Of a stretch of DNA of 64,000 nucleotides, positions 36,266 to 44,347 are shown in pieces. The notes under the pieces are model-generated. The model did no database searches. It worked only from the letters and a program-made list of their open reading frames with translations, and was not told where the DNA came from. Positions within the stretch are counted from its first letter, which is position 1, and each line of letters opens with the position of its first letter. The DNA is taken from contig JACPXC010000001.1 of NCBI GenBank assembly GCA_016196755.1, positions 62,001-126,000 of the forward strand, read 5' to 3'. Source of the DNA: Elusimicrobiota bacterium. Lineage in GTDB: Bacteria; Elusimicrobiota; Elusimicrobia; UBA1565. The position numbers and the translations under genes were made by a program.

Positions 36266-37218
36266 TGGCGCCCCGGGTCTTCGTCACCGGCGCCACGGGC
36301 TTCCTCGGCCGCAACCTCGTGCGCCTCCTCGACGCCGAGGGGATCGAGACGGTGGCTTTCCATCGCCCCGGCTCGGACCTGGAGGTCCTGCGCGGCCTGC
36401 GCCACCGCGCCGTGGCCGGCGAGCTGACCAGCGCCGAGGACCTTCGCCGGGGCCTTTCTGGCTGCGAGGCCGCTTTCCACTTGGCCGCCTGCACCTCCCT
36501 GCTCAAGCGCGACCGCCGGCGGCGCGCCGAGGTCAACGTGGCGGGCGTGCGGGCGCTCCTCGAAGCCTTGGCGGGGCTCAAGGTCCGGCTGGTGCATTGC
36601 AGCACCGTGGGGACCGTCGGATTCTCTGGCCGGCCGGACGTCCTCGACGAATCCAGCCCGTTCGACGCCGGAGGCATCGATTACTTCCTCTCGAAGCGCC
36701 GCGGCGAGGAGCTGGTCTTGGAAGCGGCCCGTCGGGGGCTCGACGCCGTCGTCGTCAACCCCGGGACCCTCATCGGGGCCCGAGGCATGCGCGGGGTGCA
36801 AAAGACCGCTTTCAAGAAGGCCGCCGCGGGCGGGGTCCTGGCGTACCCGCCGGGCGGCAGCTGCTTTACCCCCGTGGAGGACGCCGCCCGGGGGCTCGTG
36901 GCGGCCTGGCGCAAGGGACGCTCGGGCGAGCGCTACATCCTGGGCGGGGCGAACCTGGGCTTCCGGGAATATTTCTCAAAAGTGGCCGCTCTGGGCGGGG
37001 CGCGTGGGCCGCTCCTGCCGCTGCCGGGCGCTCTCCTGCCGACGGCGGGCTGCCTTGTCGAGTCCATGGGCGGCAGCATCGGACGCGACACAGGCAGGTT
37101 GGCCGCGGGCTTCGGCTACTACTCATCCCGAAAGGCCGAGCGTGAGCTCGAATACGCGCTGACACCGATCGACGAGGCCCTGCGCGGGATCTACGAGGCG
37201 TTGGGGGCGGGGGAATAA
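36265..37218 (+). CDS. NAD-dependent epimerase/dehydratase (extended SDR)
   Basis: VFVTGATGFLGRNLVRLLDAEG Rossmann motif; IDYFLSKRRGEELV (YxxxK-like); TGATG overlap with upstream gene. Confidence 0.85.
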   Translation: MAPRVFVTGATGFLGRNLVRLLDAEGIETVAFHRPGSDLEVLRGLRHRAVAGELTSAEDLRRGLSGCEAAFHLAACTSLLKRDRRRRAEVNVAGVRALLEALAGLKVRLVHCSTVGTVGFSGRPDVLDESSPFDAGGIDYFLSKRRGEELVLEAARRGLDAVVVNPGTLIGARGMRGVQKTAFKKAAAGGVLAYPPGGSCFTPVEDAARGLVAAWRKGRSGERYILGGANLGFREYFSKVAALGGARGPLLPLPGALLPTAGCLVESMGGSIGRDTGRLAAGFGYYSSRKAERELEYALTPIDEALRGIYEALGAGE

Positions 37219-37219
37219 C

Positions 37220-38296
37220 ATGGGCGCGGTCGACTTCGGCGCGAAGCTCCTGAGGCTCTACGCGGGGGCCGATTACGGCCAGCTCGGCCTGCGGGAGTCC
37301 GACCACAACGCGATGTACGCGGGCAAGCGCCTGCCCCTGGCGGTGACCATCTCGGCCACCCACCGCTGCAACCTGGTCTGCTCCCACTGCCAGTCCGAGA
37401 ACTCCGACACCAAGGAGGACATCTCCACCGAGCGCTTCCTCAAGCTCATCGAGGAGATCGCGGAGGCCGGCGCCACGCGGGTGGGCTTTACCGGCGGCGA
37501 GCCGCTGATGCGCAAGGACATGGGCCGGATCCTTGAGCGCTGCCGTCAGCGCGGTCTCATCGTCTCGGTGGTGTCCAACGGCTGGCTGGTCAAGCGCAAC
37601 ATCGACTGGCTGCGCGGCATCAACCTCCTGTTCCTGAGCCTCGACGGCGGCCGCGAGGTGCATGACAAGATCCGCGGGCCGGGGAACTTCGAGAAGTTCG
37701 TCGAGGCGGTCTCGGCCGCGCAGGGGGCCGGCATCCCCGTGGCGGCGCTCTCCACGCTCAGCTCGATGAACGCGGCCTGCGTCCCGGAGATGGCCGACAT
37801 CATCGTCAAGCACAAGCTGCACTGGATGGTGGGCATGATCCAGTCCGGCTTCACGAAGCGCTCGGACCAGGACGCGAGCAAGCGCCAGATGGAGGAGATG
37901 GTGCGGACCGTGGCCGCTTCGCCAAACCTCCGGACCTCGAAGCGCTATCTCGACTTCGTGCTGGGCGAGGGCGAGATGAAGCGCTGCTTTGCGGGCATCG
38001 GCTACTGCATCATCGCCCCCAACGGCAACATGTACCCCTGCTTCCCGGCCGAGTTCGACCACGCGGGCTACGCCGGCGTGGCCATGCTCGACGGCGCGGA
38101 CAAGCAGGCCGCCGACGGCTATCGCGGGATCAGCATCCTCGAGAAGCCCTTCCAGCAGGCTTTCGACGAGCTGCCGCTCTACCGGCGGACCTGCTCGACC
38201 TGCGCGCTGGCCTGCCACGTGGAGGCGAACTACCTCTACGAGTTCACGCCGGACAACATCCGCCAGAGCCTGAAGCTGATGCGCCCGGCCGCCTGA
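37220..38296 (+). CDS. Radical SAM/SPASM-like protein
   Basis: ISATHRCNLVCSHCQSENSD; FTGGEPLMRKDM; CFAGIGYCIIAPNGNMYPC; CSTCALACH. Confidence 0.85.
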   Translation: MGAVDFGAKLLRLYAGADYGQLGLRESDHNAMYAGKRLPLAVTISATHRCNLVCSHCQSENSDTKEDISTERFLKLIEEIAEAGATRVGFTGGEPLMRKDMGRILERCRQRGLIVSVVSNGWLVKRNIDWLRGINLLFLSLDGGREVHDKIRGPGNFEKFVEAVSAAQGAGIPVAALSTLSSMNAACVPEMADIIVKHKLHWMVGMIQSGFTKRSDQDASKRQMEEMVRTVAASPNLRTSKRYLDFVLGEGEMKRCFAGIGYCIIAPNGNMYPCFPAEFDHAGYAGVAMLDGADKQAADGYRGISILEKPFQQAFDELPLYRRTCSTCALACHVEANYLYEFTPDNIRQSLKLMRPAA

Positions 38297-38301
38297 CGCC
38301 C

Positions 38302-40152
38302 ATGGCGGCGGCGCCCGGGGGTCGGCTGCGCTGGTCGCTCTGGGCCGCCGGCTGCCTCGCCCTCTTCGTCCTCGGCCAGGGTTTTTTCCAAGACCGCAGT
38401 CCGGATCTCCAGCTCCTCGAGCACGCGCTGGGGCGCTCGGTCCCGGGCGACATCTACGCGGAGTCGGCGGGCTGCGGCCCGTATCTCCTGAGCACCAAGG
38501 CCGTGGCCGCGGCGCTGGGAGCCCTGGGCCTGGCCGACCTCTGGCTTTGGGCCGTGGCCGTCCTCCGGCTGGTCTTCTTCCTCGTCGGGCAGGTCGCGCT
38601 CCGGCGCCTCCTGCGGCGGCTTTGCGGCGACGACGAGGCGGCCGTCATCGGCACCTTGCTCTTCGCCGCGGGCGCCAGCCTCGTCCCGCTCGGCACGGCG
38701 GCGATCCTCAACGGGCGCCTCAACCATCTGCTCGCCGTCCCCGCCGTGCTCTGGTCGCTGGAGTCTTTCCTGGCGGGGGCGCGGACGCGGGCCTACGTCA
38801 TCGCCGGGGCGGCGGTGCTCCTCAACGCCAACCCCGCGATATATCTGCTCGCCCTCATCGTGGTCGAGGACGCCGCTCTGGCTCTGGCCGCCGGCGGGGG
38901 CAGGGAGCTGCGGGCCGCCCTCCTGCGCGCCGCGGGCATGGCCGCTTACTGTGCCGGCCTCATGAGCTGGTTCCGCTCGGCAGGCTCCGATGACCCCGGG
39001 CCTCTGGCTTTCCTGGCCAGCGTGCGCTACCAGAGTCCCCAGATAAGCCTGCTCGAGGGAGCCAACCGCGGGGACGTCGTGTTCGCGCTGGCCGGGGCCG
39101 CCTGGCTGGCGGCATTCGGAGGATTCGGCCGACTCCGCCACGGCGCCAGCCTGGCGAGGATGACGGGAGTCGTCCTGCTCGGCTGCGTCGTCAGCTCGAT
39201 CTTCGAGGCCTTCCCCGGCGAGGTCCGCTCCAGCGGACTCTGGGCGATAGCCGTCCGCGTGGATTGGCTCAAGAGTCTGTGGTACCTCAACCTGTTCGGC
39301 TTGGCGGCCGCCGCGCGCTGGCTTTGGACGTGGTGCGAGGAAGACCGTCCGTTCGTCGTCGCGGCCGCCTCGGGGGCCGGGCTGTTTCTCTCCTCTTCCT
39401 ATGACGTCCTCACACGCATGGGCGCGGCGCTTCTGACCGCCTTCGGCTCCCGTCTGCCCGCGGCGCTGCCTTGGGCCGCCCTCGGCGGCGCCGCGGCTTT
39501 CAGCGCGGTCTGGTCGGCCGCTCCCGAGCGCTTCGCCGCCCTAGCGCGGGCCGTCCTTCCTATCAGAGGAGGGCTTTTCGCCTCGTTGATGTTCACCCCG
39601 GCTTGCGCGGCCGCGGCCGCGGCGGCGGCGGCCGCCGGCTGGGCGGGCTCCCGGCCCTGGGGCAAGGCCTGGCGGCCCGAGCTGCTGGGTCTGGTGGCCG
39701 CGGCCTGCGCGCTGGCGCTGCGCGCCGGCGGCTGGGGGCCGCGGCCGCCCGCCCCGGAGTGGACGGCGGCCCTGGCTTACGCCCGGAGCACGCCGGAGGG
39801 CAGCCGGTGGTTCATCCCGCTCTCCATGGACCAGTCGGTCTTCACGGCGGAGGCGCGGCGTCCGGTCTACGCCGCCGCCACGTTCTACGACGTCATCCAC
39901 GCCTGCACGGGGCTGAGCGGAGTCCACGCCCGGCGCCTGACCGGCATGGGCGTGGACTTCGCGCGCTCGGGGAGCTACGAGGAGACCCTGGCGGAGCGCG
40001 ACCGCGCCGACCGCCAGCTTGACGCGCCGCGCCTGCTGCGGTCGGTCGACGACGTCTCCTCGGCTTTCGCTCTCCGGCCCGCCGGCGCCCCGCTGGCGGG
40101 GCTCGACGAGAGCTACCGCAACGCGGCCTTCGTCATCTACCGCGTGAAGTAG
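38302..40152 (+). CDS. Polytopic membrane protein, paralog of 5430..7439
   Basis: Many TM segments; AAVLLNANPAIYLLALIVVEDAAL parallels ATYVHANPAIYLWPLFGVDELL. Confidence 0.6.
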   Translation: MAAAPGGRLRWSLWAAGCLALFVLGQGFFQDRSPDLQLLEHALGRSVPGDIYAESAGCGPYLLSTKAVAAALGALGLADLWLWAVAVLRLVFFLVGQVALRRLLRRLCGDDEAAVIGTLLFAAGASLVPLGTAAILNGRLNHLLAVPAVLWSLESFLAGARTRAYVIAGAAVLLNANPAIYLLALIVVEDAALALAAGGGRELRAALLRAAGMAAYCAGLMSWFRSAGSDDPGPLAFLASVRYQSPQISLLEGANRGDVVFALAGAAWLAAFGGFGRLRHGASLARMTGVVLLGCVVSSIFEAFPGEVRSSGLWAIAVRVDWLKSLWYLNLFGLAAAARWLWTWCEEDRPFVVAAASGAGLFLSSSYDVLTRMGAALLTAFGSRLPAALPWAALGGAAAFSAVWSAAPERFAALARAVLPIRGGLFASLMFTPACAAAAAAAAAAGWAGSRPWGKAWRPELLGLVAAACALALRAGGWGPRPPAPEWTAALAYARSTPEGSRWFIPLSMDQSVFTAEARRPVYAAATFYDVIHACTGLSGVHARRLTGMGVDFARSGSYEETLAERDRADRQLDAPRLLRSVDDVSSAFALRPAGAPLAGLDESYRNAAFVIYRVK

Positions 40153-40293
40153 TCCAAGGTCCCGCGGGGGCCTAGGTCCTAATTCGCCCCCTCTCTTACC
40201 TAATGGTCTCATAGAGGCTCGGCGCGGTCGGGAGTATGATGGACCTGTCATGCTCTTAAGCCTGGCACCACTTCTGGTACAATGAGGCCTAAC

Positions 40294-41193
40294 ATGGGAC
40301 GCCCGACCCGAATCCAATTCCCCGGAGCCTGCTATCACGTCGTGCTCCAAGGCAACAACAACCGGGACATCTTCCTCAACACCCAGGACCGGCGGGCCTT
40401 CATCACCCTCCTCAAGGCCTACAAGGACCGCTACGACCTCAAGGTCTACGCCTACTGCCTCATGAACTCCTACGTGCACCTCCTCATCGAGACCGGTCAG
40501 GCCAACCTCTCGAAGGTCATGCAGGGCTTCAACACGGCCTACACCAAGCACTTCAACTCCGAGCACGGCTCGGTGGGCCACGTCTTCCAGGGGCGCTACA
40601 AGGCCCTCCTGGTCGACAAGCAGAACTTCCTCATGGAAGTGACGCGCTACATCCACCTGGCCCCCGTGCGCGAGGGCCTCAAGGAGCGCGCCTGGCGCTA
40701 CCAGTGGTCCTCCTGTCCCGCCTACGTCGAGGCCGAGGTCAAGGACCAGCTGGTGGACTCGGCCCCGGTCCTCAAGACCATCGCCGCCAACCGCCTCAAG
40801 CAGTCGGTGCGCTACCTCCAGTACATCAAGGAGCGAGTCAAGGACGCCGACGGCGAGCTGCCCACGGTGAAGGGCTTCTGCGTGGGCACGCCGGCCTTCG
40901 CCGCCGAGGCCCAGCGCCTGGCAGGCCTCGAGGGCCAGGGCGACGGGCCCGCCCTGCTGAGCTCGGCGGCCATCCTGGCCGAGGTCGTCGCCAAGCACGG
41001 CGTCGACCAGGAGACCCTGCTGGGCCGCAGCCAGTGGCGGGACATCTCCGCGGTGCGCAAGGAAGCGATCTACCGGATGTGGAAGGAGGCGCGCATGGGC
41101 GTCACCGCCATCAGCCGCCTCTTCAGCCGCACCCCGTCGGCGGTCAGCCAGCTCATCCGGGCCATGGAAACCAGCCGGGTCTCGCGCAATTAA
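40294..41193 (+). CDS. RAYT/Y1-type (REP-associated tyrosine transposase-like) protein with C-terminal HTH
   Basis: GACYHVVLQGNNNRDIFLNTQDRRAFITLL; YCLMNSYVHLLIET; GHVFQGRYKALLV; RYIHLAPVREGL; YQWSSCPAY. Confidence 0.85.
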   Translation: MGRPTRIQFPGACYHVVLQGNNNRDIFLNTQDRRAFITLLKAYKDRYDLKVYAYCLMNSYVHLLIETGQANLSKVMQGFNTAYTKHFNSEHGSVGHVFQGRYKALLVDKQNFLMEVTRYIHLAPVREGLKERAWRYQWSSCPAYVEAEVKDQLVDSAPVLKTIAANRLKQSVRYLQYIKERVKDADGELPTVKGFCVGTPAFAAEAQRLAGLEGQGDGPALLSSAAILAEVVAKHGVDQETLLGRSQWRDISAVRKEAIYRMWKEARMGVTAISRLFSRTPSAVSQLIRAMETSRVSRN

Positions 41194-41304
41194 GGACGGT
41201 TTTCGGCCTGGGTCCGAGGACCCAGATCGGCCTGGGCCCACTACCCCCTTTGAGATGGTCCTAAGGCTCATTACCCTCCGGCGCGTCCCGGCTACCCTGA
41301 TGGT

Positions 41305-43122
41305 GTGGGGATGACCTGCGCCGACGCTTTCCGCAAGGCCGTGGCCGGCGGCCTTTCCGCCGCCCTCCTCCTCGCCTCGCCCGGCAGTCAAGCCTTCGCC
41401 GCCAAGATCGCCGCGCCCGTCGTCGCTCCGACGGGCCTGCCGACCCTCCCAGTCGGGGCCGCGGCGGCCCTCCGCATCCCCCGCATGACGTCCGGCCTGC
41501 CGGCCATGACGGCGCCGGCGATGCCGTCGCCCACTCTGACCACGACGCCGGCCGCTCTGGCGCCGACGGCCATGCCGGCCCGGGCCGTGGCTTTGCCGGC
41601 GGCTATACCGACCGCCGCGGCCGTGCTCCAGCCCGACCCGCTGGGTCGCGTGGCGGCCCCCCTGGCGGGCCGCCAGGACGCCCCGGGCCTGGTCGGCGTC
41701 ATCGGACACAACGTCTCCGGCCGGAGCCGGGACTTGGCCCCCGAGGCGGCCTCCTTCGTCGCCCCTTCCGCCGGCGTCATCGCTTCGCCGCAGGCCTCAA
41801 GAGAGTGGGGCGAGGCTTCATTCTCGGCCCTGCGCGGCGACTCGAGCGGCGGCGCCGTGGCGGCGCCGGTCGACCGGGCGGGCTTGTCCCGGCGGACCAT
41901 GCTGGGCCGTCCCGGGCCGGCGGCCAACGGAATCAAAGCCGACGAGTTGCCCGCCCCCGGCGGCTCGACGCTGGTCACGGCGGCCAAGTGGGCTATCCCT
42001 GTCGCCCTAGGGCTGGGCGCGCTCGGAGTCGTCACCGGCTTCATCCCCCTTCCGGCGCTGTCCGCGCTGACGAGCTACATCCCGACCTTCGGCCTCTCGT
42101 GGCCGGCCCTGATCGGCATCAACGTCGGCGTCATGCTCGCCGTCCAGATCGGAAAGAAGCTTTGGGCCAACCATACCGAGAAGAGCGAGAAGGCGGCCGA
42201 GAAGGCGGCCAAACTAGAGGCCGCCAAGGACCTCGCTCCCGCCACCCTGGAAGGGGAGGCGGCCGCGCAGGCGCTGACGGCGCGCCTGGGCACCAACGAG
42301 GGCGTCTCGATCTACGACTACAGCACGGGGCAGAACCATGTCATCCCCGTGGAGCAGGCCCTCATCGACCATGTGAAGGCCGGCGAGTTCAAGGTCGTCA
42401 GCGACAACACCGGCGCGATGTTCGTCGTGCCGGTGCTCGTAAAGCCCGACGACCTCGTCGTCAACGGCGTCTCGGACTCTGCCGAGGCGACGCCGGAACC
42501 TGCCGCCTTGAAGACCGCCGACCCGACGCCGACCCCCGCGGCTTCGACCGACGCGGACGCCCTGGCGCGCCAGGCCGAGGCCGCCGCCGCGTCGAAGGCT
42601 CTCGAGGACGCCGTCGAAGCCATCGTCCCCGCCGAGGCCGCCTCTGCGCCCAAGACGCGCCGCGGCGCCAACCCCACCGGCCTGGCCGGCAAGAAGCCGC
42701 GCAGCTTCTCCCAACTCCCGGCCGACGCCCGCAAGATGGACGCAGAGGCCCTGTCGGCCGGCAAGGCCAAGGCCCAGGCCCGCGCGCGCAAGAAGGCCCC
42801 GGACGCCCGCCTCGTGCGCGTGACGATCAACTTGGACGACCCGCGCGCCCACCCGGTCTACGTCTTCCACTCCCGCAAGACCGGCCAGATCCTCACGGTC
42901 TGGGAGAAGCGCATCGGCGTCAAGAAGGGCACGATCAAGGGCGACACGCTCTGGGACAGCGGACTCCAGGATATCGCCGCCTTCTCGGAGGCCTACACGG
43001 CCCTCAAGGCCGGCGCCCATTGGTTCGCTCCCGTCCGCGTCGAGTTGGCCGCGCGCCGCGGCACCTCGCCCGTTTGGGTCTTCACCGACGCGCGCGGGCG
43101 GACGCGGCGCGTTCCCGCCTAG
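41305..43122 (+). CDS. Secreted/envelope protein with N-terminal leader module shared with 44348 protein
   Basis: GTG start; ADAFRKAVAGGLSAALLLASPGSQAFAA; GLVGVIGHNVSG..APEAASF; later TM and Lys/Ala-rich region. Confidence 0.65.
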   Translation: MGMTCADAFRKAVAGGLSAALLLASPGSQAFAAKIAAPVVAPTGLPTLPVGAAAALRIPRMTSGLPAMTAPAMPSPTLTTTPAALAPTAMPARAVALPAAIPTAAAVLQPDPLGRVAAPLAGRQDAPGLVGVIGHNVSGRSRDLAPEAASFVAPSAGVIASPQASREWGEASFSALRGDSSGGAVAAPVDRAGLSRRTMLGRPGPAANGIKADELPAPGGSTLVTAAKWAIPVALGLGALGVVTGFIPLPALSALTSYIPTFGLSWPALIGINVGVMLAVQIGKKLWANHTEKSEKAAEKAAKLEAAKDLAPATLEGEAAAQALTARLGTNEGVSIYDYSTGQNHVIPVEQALIDHVKAGEFKVVSDNTGAMFVVPVLVKPDDLVVNGVSDSAEATPEPAALKTADPTPTPAASTDADALARQAEAAAASKALEDAVEAIVPAEAASAPKTRRGANPTGLAGKKPRSFSQLPADARKMDAEALSAGKAKAQARARKKAPDARLVRVTINLDDPRAHPVYVFHSRKTGQILTVWEKRIGVKKGTIKGDTLWDSGLQDIAAFSEAYTALKAGAHWFAPVRVELAARRGTSPVWVFTDARGRTRRVPA

Positions 43123-43125
43123 GTC

Positions 43126-44151
43126 TTAGCGTCGCTCGTCCTTCCGCGGCCCGAATGTCTTTCGCGCCGCATCCTGATTGTGGGCGCGGCATAGGACACG
43201 GACGTTAGCCGGGTCGTCCGAACTTCCTCCCAATGCCCATGGCTTGATGTGGTCGTACTCGAGCCATTCCGTTGCGCCGCAGCGCCTTCCGTCTTCGGCG
43301 ACGTAGGCGCAGCGGCCTTCGTCGCGCCGCATGACCGCCTCGCGCACGCGCTTGGGGATCCGGCGGGAACGGCCGTTCGGCTTCCGATTCGACGCGCGGC
43401 CGGGTTTCCCGCGCCCCCTTTGTCTCCACGGGTCCTTGGCGTCCAGCAGCATCTTTATGGCCTCTCCGATGACGTGCTCTAAGCGGCCGTCAGGGTGCTT
43501 GTGGCGGAGCAGGCCCTTGGCCCTCTCGATATCCGCGAAGAGTCCCTCCGTCGCGGTGAAAGAAATCCGAACGAGGCGGTCTTTTGTCGAGTCCTCCTGC
43601 GGCGAGACAAAGGCCGTCAATTCCAGGGGCGGGGTTTGGCACAAGACCTCTGCGACGGGGAACGTGAGTGTATTCTCATCCTGCGGTGTCGGGGCCTGCG
43701 CCGGTGCCGGCAGCGCTCTGATCACATCGGCTTTCGGCCCGCCATGCTCGAAAGTCAACGCTAGGCGTTCGATTTCTCGACGAGTCTTACCGCGAGCGGC
43801 GGAGAGCGATTGCTCCGCGTTCTCCGGCGTCAGGTATGGTGCCAGGCGCGCCAATCCGCTCAGATGCAGCTCGCCTTTGGCGAGCATCTCGAGCGCGTCG
43901 GGGTGATGTCGCGCGGCACGGGCGGAGCGTATGCGCAGGAAAGCCTCGGACTCCGAAAGCCCAAGCCGTTCCGTGCAGTAGGCGAAGGTCGACGGGTAGC
44001 CTTTGTCCTCAGGGGCGCGTCGACGGTCGAATTCCTGCAAATGGGCCAGAAGGATCACGATCACCTGCCGTTCTCCGCGCGCTAGTCGCTGCAGACGGCA
44101 ATCCAGTTCGTGGTTTGTAAGAGTTACCGCAACGGCTGTTGTCGAGGTCAT
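43126..44151 (-). CDS. HNH endonuclease domain protein
   Basis: RRDEGRCAYVAEDGRRCGATEWLEYDHIKPWALGGSSDDPANVRVLCRAHNQ HNH motif; N-terminal helical region. Confidence 0.85.
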   Translation of the reverse strand: MTSTTAVAVTLTNHELDCRLQRLARGERQVIVILLAHLQEFDRRRAPEDKGYPSTFAYCTERLGLSESEAFLRIRSARAARHHPDALEMLAKGELHLSGLARLAPYLTPENAEQSLSAARGKTRREIERLALTFEHGGPKADVIRALPAPAQAPTPQDENTLTFPVAEVLCQTPPLELTAFVSPQEDSTKDRLVRISFTATEGLFADIERAKGLLRHKHPDGRLEHVIGEAIKMLLDAKDPWRQRGRGKPGRASNRKPNGRSRRIPKRVREAVMRRDEGRCAYVAEDGRRCGATEWLEYDHIKPWALGGSSDDPANVRVLCRAHNQDAARKTFGPRKDERR

Positions 44152-44347
44152 ATTACTAGTACGCGAAACGTCGGAATTAGTTCCCTGCCGTCCTCGCGGC
44201 GGCGCGAATTGAGGTGGGTCCAGACACACCCTTAAGTCTGGCACCCGCCCCTGGGTCCATAGTCCTACAAAACAGAGGGCCGACTACCCTCCCTATAGCG
44301 TCCCTAAGGCTCATACGCTCCGGAGGGGCGGCGGCTATCCTGTAGAC

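Noticed and set aside
25046-38296. Hopanoid pathway (toroid cyclase-like, SDR epimerase, radical SAM)
   Set aside because: Toroid lacks the DxDD motif and has a signal peptide; radical SAM sequences do not read like HpnH; genes are not clustered as a pathway
40282-40293. Upstream ATG of the RAYT at 40282
   Set aside because: It overlaps the likely -10 TACAAT (40278-40283); ATG at 40294 is the better start
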